Notes: generated by a model from the sequence alone, not told the origin. A stretch of 64,000 nucleotides of DNA from an uncultured Chlorobiaceae bacterium (GCA_903882665.1 CAIRXW010000038.1:1-64000), one strand, 5' to 3'. Shown: positions 52,179-62,657, numbered from the stretch's first letter. Program-made: numbers and translations.

Positions 52179-54062
52179 ATGAATGAATTTCTGAACAACA
52201 TTATTACAAAATCCGACGGTAAAACACTCGAATTCAAGCGAGACAGCGCCTCACCCACACTGTTGATGAAAACGCTGGTGGCGTTTGCCAACACTGCAGG
52301 CGGCAGGCTGATTATCGGAGTGGGTGACGACCGCCAAATTGTCGGCCTGAAAGCTCCACTCGACGAAGAGGAGAGGCTTCGCAGTCTGATTGCCGACTCC
52401 ATTGCTCCCCATCTTTTTTCCAATATAGAACTCATTACCATCAACGAAACAACACTTCTTGTGGTGGAGGTGTTTGTCAGCGCACTGCGTCCGCACTGGT
52501 TGAAAGCTGAAGGTCATGAACAGGGCGTTTATGTCCGTATTGGCTGCTCTAATGTGCAGGCAGACAGGGCACTGATCGCTGAACTTGGCCGCTCGGCAGA
52601 GGGGATCTCTTTTGACGAAATGCCTATGGCGGAACTGAGTAAAGATGATCTTGACTTGGTCGCTGTCCAGAAATTTTTTGCCAGCGACTGGCGATTGGAC
52701 GAACAGGCGCTTGTTACCATCAAACTTCTCACCTCTTACCAGAGAAGGCTGGTGCCTACCAGGGGCGCCATACTGCTGTTTGGAAAAGAGCGTGCACTCC
52801 ATTTTTCAGACTGCTGGGTGCAATGCGGACGATTTACAGGAACAGACAAAGCTCTCCTTTTTGACCATAGTGACATTCACGACCACTTGCCCCAGGCGGT
52901 TGACGGTATCATGCAGTTTTTCCGTAAACACACAAGGCAAGAGGCAGCCATACCGCTCCCCATTCTGAGGGAAGTTGCCATCAATGCACTGATGCATGCC
53001 GACTATTCCCAGCGTGGAGCCCCGATTCGTATCGCATTTTTTGATGACAGGATTGAAATTGAAAATCCAGGAACCCTTTTGGCTGGCATGACCCTAGAGA
53101 GCATGAAACAAGGCTCATCGAGAATCCGTAATCATGTCATTGCCAGAGTCTTCCGCGAACTCAAACTCACTGAACGATGGGGCTGTGGCATAAGCTTTAT
53201 TTTCAGTGAAGCAGAGGCTCTTGGATTGCCCGAACCGCAGATTATGGAGATTGGTATACGGATACGGGTCACCGTACATTTAGCAGCGGCGACCACTGTT
53301 TTTGGTGGTCAGGCACAAGAGAAACAAGAGAACCTGCGCGAGGCACAAGAATATAAAGATAGCGAGGCACAAGATAAAAGGCACAAGAGTTGTGCCAGTG
53401 AAGCACAAGGTGGCGAGGAGTTAAAAGAGCTGAAAAAGGTACAAGTAAGAGGGGAAGTGGACATTCATATTCTTGCAGCATGTTCTGTCGAGCCGCTTTC
53501 ATCAACGGAGATTGCCCATACGCTCGGGCACAAGCAGTTGAGTGGCAATATCCGCAAAGCTCTCCCTCGTCTCAGGGATTCAGGTCTTCTTGCCTATACT
53601 ATTCCTGAAAGTCATAACAGTCGCCTGCAGAAATACCGGATAACCGAAAGTGGAAGGGCCGCTCTTTTAACTTGTACCTCCATCACCGACACAGAAAAGG
53701 AACGGTCGTTAGCACAAGTCAGAGATTCAGGTAAAGCACAAGATGAGCATAGTGTCGGGGCACAAGTGCCGCTATTATTTGAGGCACAAGACGAGTTCGG
53801 CGAAGTGGCACAAGTTCACCTGCTGATTCTTTCAACTTGTTCCACCTCACCACTCTCATCAGCGGAAATTGCCAATGCTCTCGGGCACAAGCAATTGAGC
53901 GGAAACCTCCGTAAAGCCATTCCGCAACTCCGAATAGCCGGATTGCTTCAATACACTATTCCTGAAAAACCCAACAGCAGGCTACAGAGATACCGTCTCA
54001 CAGCAAAAGGCAGGGCATTGTTGAGTGCAAAACGGTTTTCAGCTTTAATGGTTACTGAGTAA
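52179..54062 (+). CDS. AlbA_2/Schlafen-type ATP-binding protein with two winged-helix repeats
   Basis: A 627-residue protein. N-terminal AlbA_2 (Schlafen-type) domain at about residues 10-130 (GKTLEFKRDSASPTLLMKTL, VAFANTAGGRLIIGVGDD), the middle HATPase_C_4-like part (ALMHADYSQRGAPIRIAFFD and DRIEIENPGTL; about 270-310). After a linker rich in AQ dipeptides (recurring GGCACAAG in the DNA) come two similar winged helices: STEIAHTLGHKQLSGNIRKA (about 445) and SAEIANALGHKQLSGNLRKA (about 565). Such proteins are suspected regulators or defence factors. CAGGAG precedes the ATG. Two decayed relatives lie at 32341 and 34392. Confidence 0.85.
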   Translation: MNEFLNNIITKSDGKTLEFKRDSASPTLLMKTLVAFANTAGGRLIIGVGDDRQIVGLKAPLDEEERLRSLIADSIAPHLFSNIELITINETTLLVVEVFVSALRPHWLKAEGHEQGVYVRIGCSNVQADRALIAELGRSAEGISFDEMPMAELSKDDLDLVAVQKFFASDWRLDEQALVTIKLLTSYQRRLVPTRGAILLFGKERALHFSDCWVQCGRFTGTDKALLFDHSDIHDHLPQAVDGIMQFFRKHTRQEAAIPLPILREVAINALMHADYSQRGAPIRIAFFDDRIEIENPGTLLAGMTLESMKQGSSRIRNHVIARVFRELKLTERWGCGISFIFSEAEALGLPEPQIMEIGIRIRVTVHLAAATTVFGGQAQEKQENLREAQEYKDSEAQDKRHKSCASEAQGGEELKELKKVQVRGEVDIHILAACSVEPLSSTEIAHTLGHKQLSGNIRKALPRLRDSGLLAYTIPESHNSRLQKYRITESGRAALLTCTSITDTEKERSLAQVRDSGKAQDEHSVGAQVPLLFEAQDEFGEVAQVHLLILSTCSTSPLSSAEIANALGHKQLSGNLRKAIPQLRIAGLLQYTIPEKPNSRLQRYRLTAKGRALLSAKRFSALMVTE

Positions 54063-54168
54063 TATTTGTGGATTTTTGGGGTGCCGTGGAACGATTATGA
54101 TTATTTCTATATTTCATGTATATATTTAGTGTGGCTTTTTCGCGGCTTTATATATAAAAAATGTACCC

Positions 54169-56289
54169 ATGAACCATTCCTGTAACAGGCTGGATATTGG
54201 TCATAAGGAACTCAGGCATAAGGAGGATTCGCTCATAAACAGCGAACCGTGTCAGAGGTCCCTCATTAATTTCATGCGGAATGGTTATGCCTACTGTCAG
54301 GTTATTTTCGAAGAGGGATGCCCTTTAGATTTTATTTATAAAGAGGTTAATGCCTGTTACGAAAATTTTATATGCCTGAAAAATATTGCCGGGCGAAAAG
54401 CCTCAGAGATTTTTCCTGGAGCAGTGAAGTCATATAGGGAGTTTATTGAGAAGCAGGTGTGGGTAGCTGAGACGGGGATTTCTGATCGATTTGAAATCTA
54501 TATGGACTCACTGAAGTTATGGTTGGACATTTCTGTCTGCAGTCCCAAAAAGGGGTATTTCGTTTCGATGATCGATAACATAACTGAACGCAAGCAGGCT
54601 GAGGAGGCTTTGCGTGAAAGCGAATCGCGATTCAGGAAACTGTTTCAGGAGCATTCCGCCATCATGATGGTTATTGAGCCTGATACTGGCCGAATAGTGG
54701 ATGCCAATTTTGCAGCGGCCGGTTTTTATGGCTGGTCGGTTAAAGAACTCCGCAGGATGTATGTACAGGAAATTAATACACTCCCTTCTGAAGAGGTGAA
54801 AAAGGAGATGGAAAAGAGCTGTTCATTGGTGCAAAATTACTTTTTATTCCGTCACCGCAGGGCCGACGGTTCAATTCGTGATGTGGATGTTTTCAGCAAC
54901 AAGGTCAATATTGCCGGGAAGCCTCTTCTCTATTCAGTTATCCATGACGTCACCGAGCGCATGCGTTACGAATTTTTAGTGACTTTCAGGCTCCGTATTC
55001 TTCAGTTGGCCGAAACCTCTTCGGTGCAAGTGTTGCTCCAAACGGCACTTGATGAGGCGCAACGGCTGACACAAAGCACCATCGGGTTTGTCTTTTTTCT
55101 TTCGAAAGACCAGATGTCACTTTCTCTGCAGGCTTGCTCACCAAACTCCCAGTGCAGTATGGATGGAAAGGGAGAAGAGACTCTACTGGACAATGCTGGA
55201 TTATGGGCTGATGCCGTACGTGAACGCAGAACAGTCATTGAGAACGACTGTTCTGTACTCTCGAACAGCAAAGATATACCTGAATGCTATCTTCAGGTGA
55301 AACGAGAACTTGTTGTTCCCATTATTCGTGATGACAGGGTTGTGGCAATTATGGGTATCGGAAACAAACCAGGAGAATATGACGAGAGCGATGTTGACTG
55401 GGCAGATATTCTTGTCAACCTGACATGGGACATTGTTGCAAAAATAATTGCCGAGGAAGAGCGGGAAAAACTGCACATTCAGCTTCATCATTCACAGAAA
55501 ATGGATATGGTTTGCCAGCTTGCTGCAGGCCTTGCGCATGAAATCAACAATCCCCTGAACTTTATTGCCATTAATTTTGCAAACATTCAGGAGGCTGTTT
55601 CTGATTTAAAAATAATGGTTAAGGAGTATCAAGCCGTCACCAAAAAACTTGAGGCAGGGGCATTCTCCCCGCTCGACCTCCAAAAACTGCATCAAAAAGA
55701 AGCTGAACTCGCTCTTGATACGCTGGTCAATGATATTCCGGTTATTCTTGCTGAATCACGACGTGGTTTTGATCGGACAACATCCATTATCAACAGAATT
55801 CGAAACCTCTCTCACCAGGAGACCGTTGATAAAAAGGTTGCTTTCGATATCAACAAGGGAATCATCGATATTCTCGCTCTTACGCGTCATGAATACCGTT
55901 TGTGTGCCAACATCAAAACCGCTCTCGGGAAGGTGCCGCTTTTTCATTGCAACCCGGAGCAGATCAAACAGGTGCTTTTTAACCTGATTATCAACAGTGT
56001 CCACGCTATCCAGTCACAACGGCGGAGATCAAACGGTATAATCACTATAAATACCTGGTTCGACAGCGCCAATATCTCTTGCTCCATCACCGATGACGGG
56101 CCTGGCATACCCGATGCAATCCTGAAAAACATTTTCAACCCCTTTTTTACTACTAAAAGCCCTGGCAAAGGCACGGGACTTGGACTGAGTATTACCTGGG
56201 ATATTATTGTTGCCAAGCATAACGGCACGATTTCCGTTGAGACCCCTGCCGAAGGCGGAACTGTTTTTACTTTTTCTTTTCCGAGGTAA
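54169..56289 (+). CDS. Sensor histidine kinase with PAS and GAF domains
   Basis: A 706-residue sensor kinase. Order: an incomplete PAS (about residues 25-140), a PAS domain (about 145-265, ESESRFRKLFQEHSAIMMV), GAF (about 275-435), a HisKA-type dimerisation region with the phosphoacceptor His in AGLAHEINNPLNF (about 463) and HATPase (NLIINSVHAIQ, DDGPGIP, FTTKSPGKGTGLGLS). All domains look soluble, with no membrane segment, so it senses a cytoplasmic signal. No response regulator is adjacent, so it is an orphan kinase. The GAF domain has no chromophore-binding Cys that I can be sure of. Confidence 0.88.
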   Translation: MNHSCNRLDIGHKELRHKEDSLINSEPCQRSLINFMRNGYAYCQVIFEEGCPLDFIYKEVNACYENFICLKNIAGRKASEIFPGAVKSYREFIEKQVWVAETGISDRFEIYMDSLKLWLDISVCSPKKGYFVSMIDNITERKQAEEALRESESRFRKLFQEHSAIMMVIEPDTGRIVDANFAAAGFYGWSVKELRRMYVQEINTLPSEEVKKEMEKSCSLVQNYFLFRHRRADGSIRDVDVFSNKVNIAGKPLLYSVIHDVTERMRYEFLVTFRLRILQLAETSSVQVLLQTALDEAQRLTQSTIGFVFFLSKDQMSLSLQACSPNSQCSMDGKGEETLLDNAGLWADAVRERRTVIENDCSVLSNSKDIPECYLQVKRELVVPIIRDDRVVAIMGIGNKPGEYDESDVDWADILVNLTWDIVAKIIAEEEREKLHIQLHHSQKMDMVCQLAAGLAHEINNPLNFIAINFANIQEAVSDLKIMVKEYQAVTKKLEAGAFSPLDLQKLHQKEAELALDTLVNDIPVILAESRRGFDRTTSIINRIRNLSHQETVDKKVAFDINKGIIDILALTRHEYRLCANIKTALGKVPLFHCNPEQIKQVLFNLIINSVHAIQSQRRRSNGIITINTWFDSANISCSITDDGPGIPDAILKNIFNPFFTTKSPGKGTGLGLSITWDIIVAKHNGTISVETPAEGGTVFTFSFPR

Positions 56290-56412
56290 ATACTCTTAAA
56301 ACAGGTGAAAAATATTTAAATATAGAGCCTCTTACAGCTTCGAATCAAGCCAAAGAATAGTAAATTCCATGGTTATGAAGATTTCCCCATAATTTTAAAG
56401 CCACACACCGCC

Positions 56413-56721
56413 ATGGGAACCACAACCACAAAAGTTGATCTGGTCAATGTTATTGCCCACAGGACCGGTCTGACAAAAATTGAAACGGAATCTGTGGTTA
56501 ACTCTCTGTTTGAAAGCATCATTGATTCACTGAAAGCCGGAAAGCGAATTGAAATCAGGGGGTTCGGCTCGTTCAACATCCGCCACAAAAATCTTCGCCA
56601 GGCAAGAAACCCGAGAACGGGGGAGAAAGTGACGGTTGAACCAAAAAATGTACCGTCATTTAAAATCTCGAAAGAGTTCAAGACGGCGGTTAGTGAAAGC
56701 CTTAAATCTGATGGCCAGTAG
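56413..56721 (+). CDS. HU/IHF-family DNA-binding protein
   Basis: A 102-residue HU-family protein: [20 protein letters not shown] (N-terminal helices), [30 protein letters not shown] (DNA-binding arm; the conserved PRTGE is intact), and the final [10 protein letters not shown]. It bends DNA. Which of HU, IHF or a specialised variant it is cannot be told. Its stop TAG overlaps the ATG of recD2, indicating coupled expression. Confidence 0.92.
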   Translation: MGTTTTKVDLVNVIAHRTGLTKIETESVVNSLFESIIDSLKAGKRIEIRGFGSFNIRHKNLRQARNPRTGEKVTVEPKNVPSFKISKEFKTAVSESLKSDGQ

Positions 56722-58945
56722 CTTTTCCTCCTCTCACAAATTTTATAGTGGCGGCCCCCCGCCTGAACGCCTTTCCGGTTCGGTTGAGCGGGTCACCTTT
56801 CACAGTGAAGAGTCGGGGTTCTGCATCTTGCGGACAAAGGTAAAAGGGCGTCGTGATCTCGTTACCGTTGTTGGTTCAGCAGCTTCCATTGCTCCTGGTG
56901 AATATGTCGAGTGCCTTGGAAGCTGGCAGAATGACCGTAACTACGGTCTTCAGTTCAAGACAACACAGTTGACCGTTGTGCCCCCCAGTACCCTTGAAGG
57001 AATCGAGAAATACCTTGGTTCCGGCATGGTCAAGGGGATAGGCCCCCATTTTGCCAAGGCGCTGGTTTACGCTTTCAGGGAAGAGGTTTTTACCGTGATA
57101 GAGGAAGAGCCGCAGCGCATGCTCGAGCTTCCCGGCATCGGCCAGAAACGGATGGAGAAGGTGACCACCGCCTGGGCTGACCAGAAGGTGATCCGCGAGA
57201 TCATGGTCTTTCTCCAGTCGAACGGGCTCGGCACAGGTCGAGCGGTCAGGATATTTAAAACATACGGCAACGAGTCGATCATCAAGGTGAGTGAAAATCC
57301 CTATCGCCTCGCCCTCGACATCCACGGCATAGGCTTTACCACCGCCGACACCCTGGCCAGGCAGCTTGGCATTGCGCCCGACTCCCTTATCCGCGCACAG
57401 GCAGGCGTACACCACGTCTTGCAGGAGATTTCTGGCAACGGCCATTGTGCCACCCCGCTGGAGTATCTTGTGGCCGAGGCCGCCAAATTGCTCGACATTA
57501 CCCCGGAGATCATCGAAACAGCGATAGGAGCGGAAGTTGCCGCAGAGAACCTTGTCTCTGAAGAGATCAACGGCACTCCGGCACTCTTTTTGACCCCTCT
57601 CTACCGCGCTGAAATTGGTACGGCCACAAGCCTCCAGAGGCTGCTCCGGGGAGAACCGCCTTGGGGAGTGATTGATTCCGAAAAGGCAATTCCCTGGGTA
57701 GAAGGGAAAACGGGGCTCATCCTTTCTGACTCACAGCGGAGAGCCATAAACCTCGCCCTTTCAAGCAAGGCTGTGGTCATTACCGGCGGCCCCGGTGTGG
57801 GAAAAACGACCCTCGTCAACAGCATCCTGCTCATGCTTCAGGCAAAACAGATAGCCGTTACCCTCTGTGCCCCGACAGGACGGGCGGCCAAACGGCTCTC
57901 CGAATCAACCGGCCTTGAAGCCAAAACCATCCACCGCCTGCTGGAATTCGATCCCCAGTCATTCGGCTTCAAACGAAACCGCGACAACCCGCTCGAAACC
58001 GATCTTATCGTCATTGATGAAGCCTCTATGGTTGATATTGTGCTCATGAACCGCCTTCTCGCTGCGGTGCCTGACAATGCAGCCCTGATGCTGGTCGGCG
58101 ATGTAGACCAGCTTCCATCCGTAGGCCCAGGAGCGGTGCTTGGCGACATTATCCGCTCCGGCAGTATACCAACGATCAGTTTGACCGAAATATTCCGTCA
58201 GGCCGCCTCTTCACGCATCATCATCAACGCACACCGCATCAACCACGGAGAGATGCCCCTTAACCGGGAGGGCCACGGCCTCTCCGACTTCTACTTTATC
58301 CCGGCCACTTCCCCCGAAGAGATCTACCAAAAACTGATCCTGCTTGTCACCGAACGCATACCGAAACGGTTTGGTTTCCACCCGGTAAGGGACGTTCAGG
58401 TACTGACCCCGATGAACAGGGGAGGGCTTGGTGCCCGTTCGCTCAATGTCGAACTGCAACGGGCGCTCAACGAAAAAGCTGAACCAAAAGTCACCCGGTT
58501 CGGCACCACCTTCGCTCCCGGCGACAAGGTGATCCAGACCGTCAATAACTACGACAAAGAGGTCTTTAACGGCGACATCGGTCATATCCTCAAAATTGAT
58601 ATCGAAGAGAGTATTCTGCTGGTCGACTACGATGGCCGGGCGGTAGAATATGAGTTCGGAGAACTCGACGAAGTGTCGCTCGCCTACGCAACGAGTATCC
58701 ATAAAAGCCAGGGGTCAGAATATCCGGCAGTCATCATCCCGCTTGCCATGCAGCACTACACCTTGCTGGAGCGCAACCTCATCTACACCGCCGTCACCCG
58801 GGGCAAAAAGCTGGTCACCATCATCGGAGAGCCCAAAGCGCTCGCCATGGCCGTCAAAAACCAGAAATCCAACAACAGGGTAACCAATCTGACCGCACGA
58901 ATAGCCCCGGAAAAGGGGAGTGCCATGAGCTCAGAAGGCGAATAG
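56711..58945 (+). CDS. recD2: RecD2-type DNA helicase
   Basis: A 744-residue RecD2 from the ATG at 56711, which lies 11 bases inside the HU gene; similarity begins about [21 protein letters not shown]-terminal OB and HhH domains ([23 protein letters not shown]), Walker [15 protein letters not shown] (about residues 358-371), [35 protein letters not shown] and [18 protein letters not shown]. RecD2 is a 5'-3' helicase acting without RecBC in replication and repair. The genome thus carries both RecD and RecD2. Length is normal. Confidence 0.92.
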   Translation: MASSFSSSHKFYSGGPPPERLSGSVERVTFHSEESGFCILRTKVKGRRDLVTVVGSAASIAPGEYVECLGSWQNDRNYGLQFKTTQLTVVPPSTLEGIEKYLGSGMVKGIGPHFAKALVYAFREEVFTVIEEEPQRMLELPGIGQKRMEKVTTAWADQKVIREIMVFLQSNGLGTGRAVRIFKTYGNESIIKVSENPYRLALDIHGIGFTTADTLARQLGIAPDSLIRAQAGVHHVLQEISGNGHCATPLEYLVAEAAKLLDITPEIIETAIGAEVAAENLVSEEINGTPALFLTPLYRAEIGTATSLQRLLRGEPPWGVIDSEKAIPWVEGKTGLILSDSQRRAINLALSSKAVVITGGPGVGKTTLVNSILLMLQAKQIAVTLCAPTGRAAKRLSESTGLEAKTIHRLLEFDPQSFGFKRNRDNPLETDLIVIDEASMVDIVLMNRLLAAVPDNAALMLVGDVDQLPSVGPGAVLGDIIRSGSIPTISLTEIFRQAASSRIIINAHRINHGEMPLNREGHGLSDFYFIPATSPEEIYQKLILLVTERIPKRFGFHPVRDVQVLTPMNRGGLGARSLNVELQRALNEKAEPKVTRFGTTFAPGDKVIQTVNNYDKEVFNGDIGHILKIDIEESILLVDYDGRAVEYEFGELDEVSLAYATSIHKSQGSEYPAVIIPLAMQHYTLLERNLIYTAVTRGKKLVTIIGEPKALAMAVKNQKSNNRVTNLTARIAPEKGSAMSSEGE

Positions 58946-59058
58946 CTTCACGTGAAACATAAAGCTTTATGCCAGTCACCTTTTGTTGCATGTAACACTG
59001 TTTTGCATTATGTTACATGTAACAATGCTGGTTTGATGAAAACGATAATGATAAGAGC

Positions 59059-59271
59059 ATGGCTGGAGTTATTGAAAGGGTGAGGAAGCATAGGGTAAGT
59101 TTGCGCAAGGCAGGGATGCGCCCGCTGCAAATATGGGTTCCCGATACCCGGCGTCCGGGGTTCGCCGAGGAGTGCAAGCGGCAATCGGCGCTGATAAAAA
59201 ATGATATGGAAGAGAAGGAACTCCTGCGTTTTCTGGACGAGGCGGCAGACCGTACAGGATGGGATGCATGA
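59059..59271 (+). CDS. MazE-family antitoxin (DUF3018-type)
   Basis: A 70-residue protein: MAGVIERVRKHRVSLRKAGM, then QIWVPDTRRPGFAEECKRQS and FLDEAADRTGW are the pattern of DUF3018 antitoxins paired with MazF. The N-terminal part is the DNA-binding ribbon-helix region, and the C-terminal tail should wrap the toxin. Its stop TGA overlaps the ATG of the toxin (ATGA), which ties the pair. Confidence 0.87.
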   Translation: MAGVIERVRKHRVSLRKAGMRPLQIWVPDTRRPGFAEECKRQSALIKNDMEEKELLRFLDEAADRTGWDA

Positions 59272-59591
59272 AAAGAGGTGACCTGGCTACCATTGCGCTG
59301 CAAGGTGAATACGGCAAGCCTCGTCCAGCACTTGTTATTCAGTCCGATTTGTTTTCTGAGCATCCATCAGTGACCATCCTTCCAGTAACAAGTGAGCTGC
59401 GTCAGGCTCCATTATTTCGGATTCAAGTTGAGCCAACCATTGAAAACGGCCTTAAAAAGAGGTCGCAAGTAATGGTAGACAAGGCTCAAACCATACCGAG
59501 TGAAAAAGTTGGTCTCCCTTTCGGGCGTCTGGACGATGCAACAATGGTGACAATTAACCGCGCCCTTGCGGTTTGGCTTGGTTTTGTGTAG
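59268..59591 (+). CDS. MazF-family endoribonuclease toxin
   Basis: A 107-residue PemK/MazF toxin: KRGDLATIALQGEYGKPRPA LVIQSDLF (about residues 2-28), then TILPVTSELRQAP and SQVMVDKAQTIPSEKVG, all family motifs; the basic GKPRP loop and VDKAQT with the acidic active-site partners are intact. It cleaves mRNA at short sequences. The start is the ATG overlapping the antitoxin stop; an ATG three codons earlier is also in frame. The pair looks complete. Confidence 0.9.
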   Translation: MKRGDLATIALQGEYGKPRPALVIQSDLFSEHPSVTILPVTSELRQAPLFRIQVEPTIENGLKKRSQVMVDKAQTIPSEKVGLPFGRLDDATMVTINRALAVWLGFV

Positions 59592-60261
59592 GCAGGCTCC
59601 TGTCTTTGTGCCATTCGCAGAATAAAAGTATAACGTGGCAATCTTGAAAACAGGCTATTGGTCATGGAAATTACATTTCTGGCAATCACAATGGCGCTGT
59701 TTTGAATTTTTTTCTCTCATCATCGATAAAGATTACGCACGAACAGGGACGTCTGACAGAGAGCAAAGGGCGTTGCCAGAAAAACTGACAACCATGCAGA
59801 GTCCTCTGCATGCTCTTTGATTGAGGTACCAAAATCTTGCGGATGCTCAGTTTCAAATTAGAACCCAATCACCAAGCCCTCAAGCCAAAATCCGGAATTG
59901 GAAGCAACGCGCGGCACCAACTCGAAGGGAAAAAGCCGGGGAACATGCCGATGTTTTGAATCTTTCCCTCTCATCCCCGTGAGAGATGACGTACGAACAG
60001 GGGGGGCTGCCAACTCTTCTTCTCTCCCGGCATGGACGCCAGCAAATAGAAATATTTTTTTGTATCGGACGGCCGTTGTCTCAGGTCACCTGCTCTTATT
60101 AAGCCGTGAAGCTGAAAAGGATTGATGCAAAACCATCTTCAGACAGAGCAATTTGGCAGTACCGTAACACCCTGATTTTTGAAGTATTACAGCATTATGA
60201 TTAACATGGCAGAGATGGTGCAAAAAAAGAACATCATCATGTTCAGCAAAAGGGAATTCCT
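59592..60261. other. Gap with two diverged copies of a 60-nt motif and a palindrome; no gene
   Basis: About 670 bases. ATGGCGCTGTTTTGAATTTTT at 59691 and ATGCCGATGTTTTGAATCTTT at 59945 start two stretches of about 61 bases that align without gaps at roughly 80 % by eye, ending ACG-AACAGG-G. Between them lies CATGCAGAGTCCTCTGCATG (59793-59812), a perfect 9-base inverted repeat with a 2-base loop. The open frames across it have no ribosome-binding site and contain in-frame relics only. Origin unknown, perhaps remains of a repeated intergenic element. Confidence 0.45.
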
Positions 60262-61675
60262 GTGACAACAGCAAAAGAGCTTCCAGTCGGCATGTACGAT
60301 CTGCTCCATACCACGCAACTGCATAAGCGAATTGAAAAAGCGGGTCTGCTTGAGCGTGCTGTTTGGTCAGACTTTGCCGCAGAAGAGTTTCATCATCACC
60401 TCGCCATCCCGCTGGCACACGAAATTGCCGCCTTTATCAGTGAAGCGATTACCGGTAAAAGGGGAGAGGCTTTGACGCAAGCGCTAAAGTTGGCATTTCA
60501 AACACCGGAACACCTCTCTTCAATTATCGAGGCGCTTCGCCCGCTCTCAGCAGAGACCCTTCAGCAGATCAAACCGCCACCGCCTTTTTCGGCACCAACG
60601 CTTCGCCCCGATACACCACTCTCGGTATCAGCCCTGCTTACCGGCTCATCACGAACTCCCTCCCTGCTCACACAGCTCATAAAAGAACTGGCGAGCTGTG
60701 ACCGTGCCGACTGGCTTGTCTCGTTTATCAAATTTGCGGGAATCCTGCCCCTGCTTCCCGCCCTGCCTGAGTTCACGCAGAAAGCCGCACCTGATGGCGG
60801 GCCACGCCTGCGCATTGCGACCACATCATACATGGGCACAACAGACCTGAAGGCCATCAAGAACTTGCTTGAACTGCCCAATACTGAAGTACGGATTTCC
60901 TCCGATACCCGGCGCACTCGCCTGCATGCCAAGGCTTATTTATTCCATCGGGCTTCAGGTTTTGGCTCGGCCTATATCGGATCGGCCAACGTTTCCAAGG
61001 CAACGCTTGATGAAGGGCTGGAATGGACGGCAAAAATCAGCCAATATGAGACCGATCATTTGTGGCAGCACGCCAAAGCCACCTTTTAATCACACTGAGA
61101 GGATACAGCAGAATTCACGCCGTGCCGAACAGAGGATTTACCAACCCTTGAGCAAGCTCTGTTGCAGGAGCGCACTTAAGCAAGCACGGACGACACCATC
61201 TCCTTTTTCGATTTGCGCCCTTACGGCTATCAGCAGGTTATCCTTGAAGATATTGCCGCTGAAAGGGGAGCCGGAAAACAGAAACATCTCGTGATAGCCG
61301 CAACAGGTAACGGAAAAACCATGATTGCCGCATTCGACTACAGCCGTTTTTGCAAGGATAACACCGGACGAACAAGGCTGTTGTACATTGCCCATCGGGA
61401 AGAGATCCTCAAACAAGCCCGGGGAGCATTCCGTCAGGTACTGCGGAATGGAAGCTTCGGCGACCTTGTTGCTGGGAGCTCACAACCAACGCAAACCAAT
61501 AACCTCTTCTGCACCGTACAAAGCTGGAACAGCCGTGGGTATGACCAGTTTCCGGCAACGCATTTTGACTATATCGTGCTTGATGAAGCCCATCATGCCA
61601 GCGCCGCCTCATACCAGAAGCTGATCGGTCATATCCGCCCTTACTCGTTGCTTGGCCTCACCGCCACCCCTGAAT
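60262..61675 (+). pseudogene. PLD-domain DEAD/DEAH helicase (DUF3427-type), frameshifted and truncated
   Basis: Starts GTG at 60262 with LPVGMYDLLHTTQLHKRIEK, then a phospholipase D-like domain (RLHAKAYLFHRASGFGSAYIGSANVS, quoted in part: RLHAKAYLF and YIGSANVSKATLDEGLEW). The frame breaks near 61089; in another frame the linker continues to a TAA around 61180, and from 61213 the helicase reads RPYGYQQVILEDI, AATGNGKT (Walker A) and DEAHHASAA, ending at LLGLTATPE. The second helicase lobe and the DUF3427 part are gone, replaced by a RelE remnant. Full-length relatives are about 1000 residues. Inactive. Confidence 0.82.
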
Positions 61676-61873
61676 GGAAACTTTGGTAATTGCGCCCCTG
61701 TCGGTGAAGAGGTTTCAGAAATGAAGATTGATGTTGGCCCAGGTTATCGAGTGTACTACACCAGAATAGGGGATACGACTTACTTTCTTTTGGCGGGCGG
61801 AGATAAGTCGACGCAATCAAAAGATATTATCCGAGCAAAAAGACTTTCTAAAGAACTTAAGGAGAATAATTAA
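61676..61873 (+). pseudogene. RelE/HigB-type toxin, N-terminus deleted
   Basis: From GNFGNCAPVGEEVSEMKIDV to YRVYYTRIGDTTYFLLAGGDKSTQ (quoted in part: GYRVYYTRIGDTTYF and LLAGGDKSTQSKDI) this is the C-terminal two thirds of a RelE/ParE-type toxin whose start is missing; the helicase relic is joined directly to it at about 61675. The stop overlaps the ATG of the antitoxin frame, as in intact pairs. Confidence 0.8.
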
Positions 61874-62163
61874 TGAAAACTACATGAGTCCCATTTGATA
61901 TAGCTGATTATCTCGACAACGAAGAAGTTATCGAGGGTTATCTTTCTGCTGCGGCGGAATCCGAGAATCCTGATGTATTTATTTCCGCTATAGGAGACGT
62001 TGCAAAGGCTCGTGAAATGACTAAAATATTAAAAGAAAAGTGGTTAGGCCGCGAAAGCCTCTATAAGGCGTTAAGATTAGGATCGCACCCACGGTTTGAA
62101 ACGATCAAAACCGTTCTTCACGCACTCGGAGTTAAGATTGTGGTGAAGTCGAACCAAGTTTAA
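61873..62163 (+). pseudogene. HigA-type antitoxin with TGA at codon 5
   Basis: ATG AAA ACT ACA TGA and then VPFDIADYLDNEEVIEGYLS, GDVAKAREMTKILKEKWLG and RESLYKALRLGSHPRFETIK run to a stop at 62161. This is the pattern of addiction-module antidote proteins that pair with RelE-like toxins. The early TGA (61885-61887) has no obvious replacement start codon downstream before motif regions. Together with the truncated toxin the pair has decayed. Total 96 codons, normal for the family. Confidence 0.78.
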
Positions 62164-62301
62164 ATTATCGTTTTGCTATTCGCCGTCGTTTTGTTGCTGG
62201 TCTTAATAATTTTAACAAAAAATTCAGAGTCGTGGCGGACTCATGGGTACTCTATGATGGCACATATACTCCTCCAAAACTCATTGAATGGAGCTGACAT
62301 T

Positions 62302-62517
62302 ATGACAGTAAAAGATATTCGACTTTCCCCCGACTCTGACATGGCAGGCTCCTATGCAGCAATGCAACGAGCAGGAAGAGCTGCCGAGGAACTCGCCATT
62401 CGTACCAATACCGAGATTATCACCATGATTGACGGGAAGGTCGTGCGCCTCACGGCTGAAGAGATCATCAAAAGACGTCAAGCTGAAAACAGCTCTCCCG
62501 GAACGGAGTCGGAGTAA
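62302..62517 (+). CDS. Small protein of unknown function
   Basis: A 71-residue protein: MTVKDIRLSPDSDMAGSYAA MQRAGRAAEELAIRTNTEII, then IDGKVVRLTAEEIIKRRQAE. Soluble, helix-rich, with no signal or membrane segment. The longer open frame up to 62173 would add a hydrophobic start, but I see no ribosome-binding site for it. I do not know the family. The place among toxin-antitoxin relics may suggest an antitoxin-like protein. Confidence 0.6.
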   Translation: MTVKDIRLSPDSDMAGSYAAMQRAGRAAEELAIRTNTEIITMIDGKVVRLTAEEIIKRRQAENSSPGTESE

Positions 62518-62657
62518 TCGGTGACTCACGAGGGGCTGTCCAGGAACTCTTTATCCGTGACCACAAACACCACTCCACGGTTTAACCTCTCGTGCCTTTT
62601 ATGCCTTTTGCAAAAAGTTGCATCCATACCTGTCTGCAGTGTCATTAATAATGAATT

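Noticed and set aside
30380..62163. Recoding of TGA as an amino acid, suggested by two in-frame TGA codons (30551 and 61885)
   Set aside because: TGA ends many intact genes in this window, there is no visible recoding signal, and both genes have other signs of redundancy or decay.
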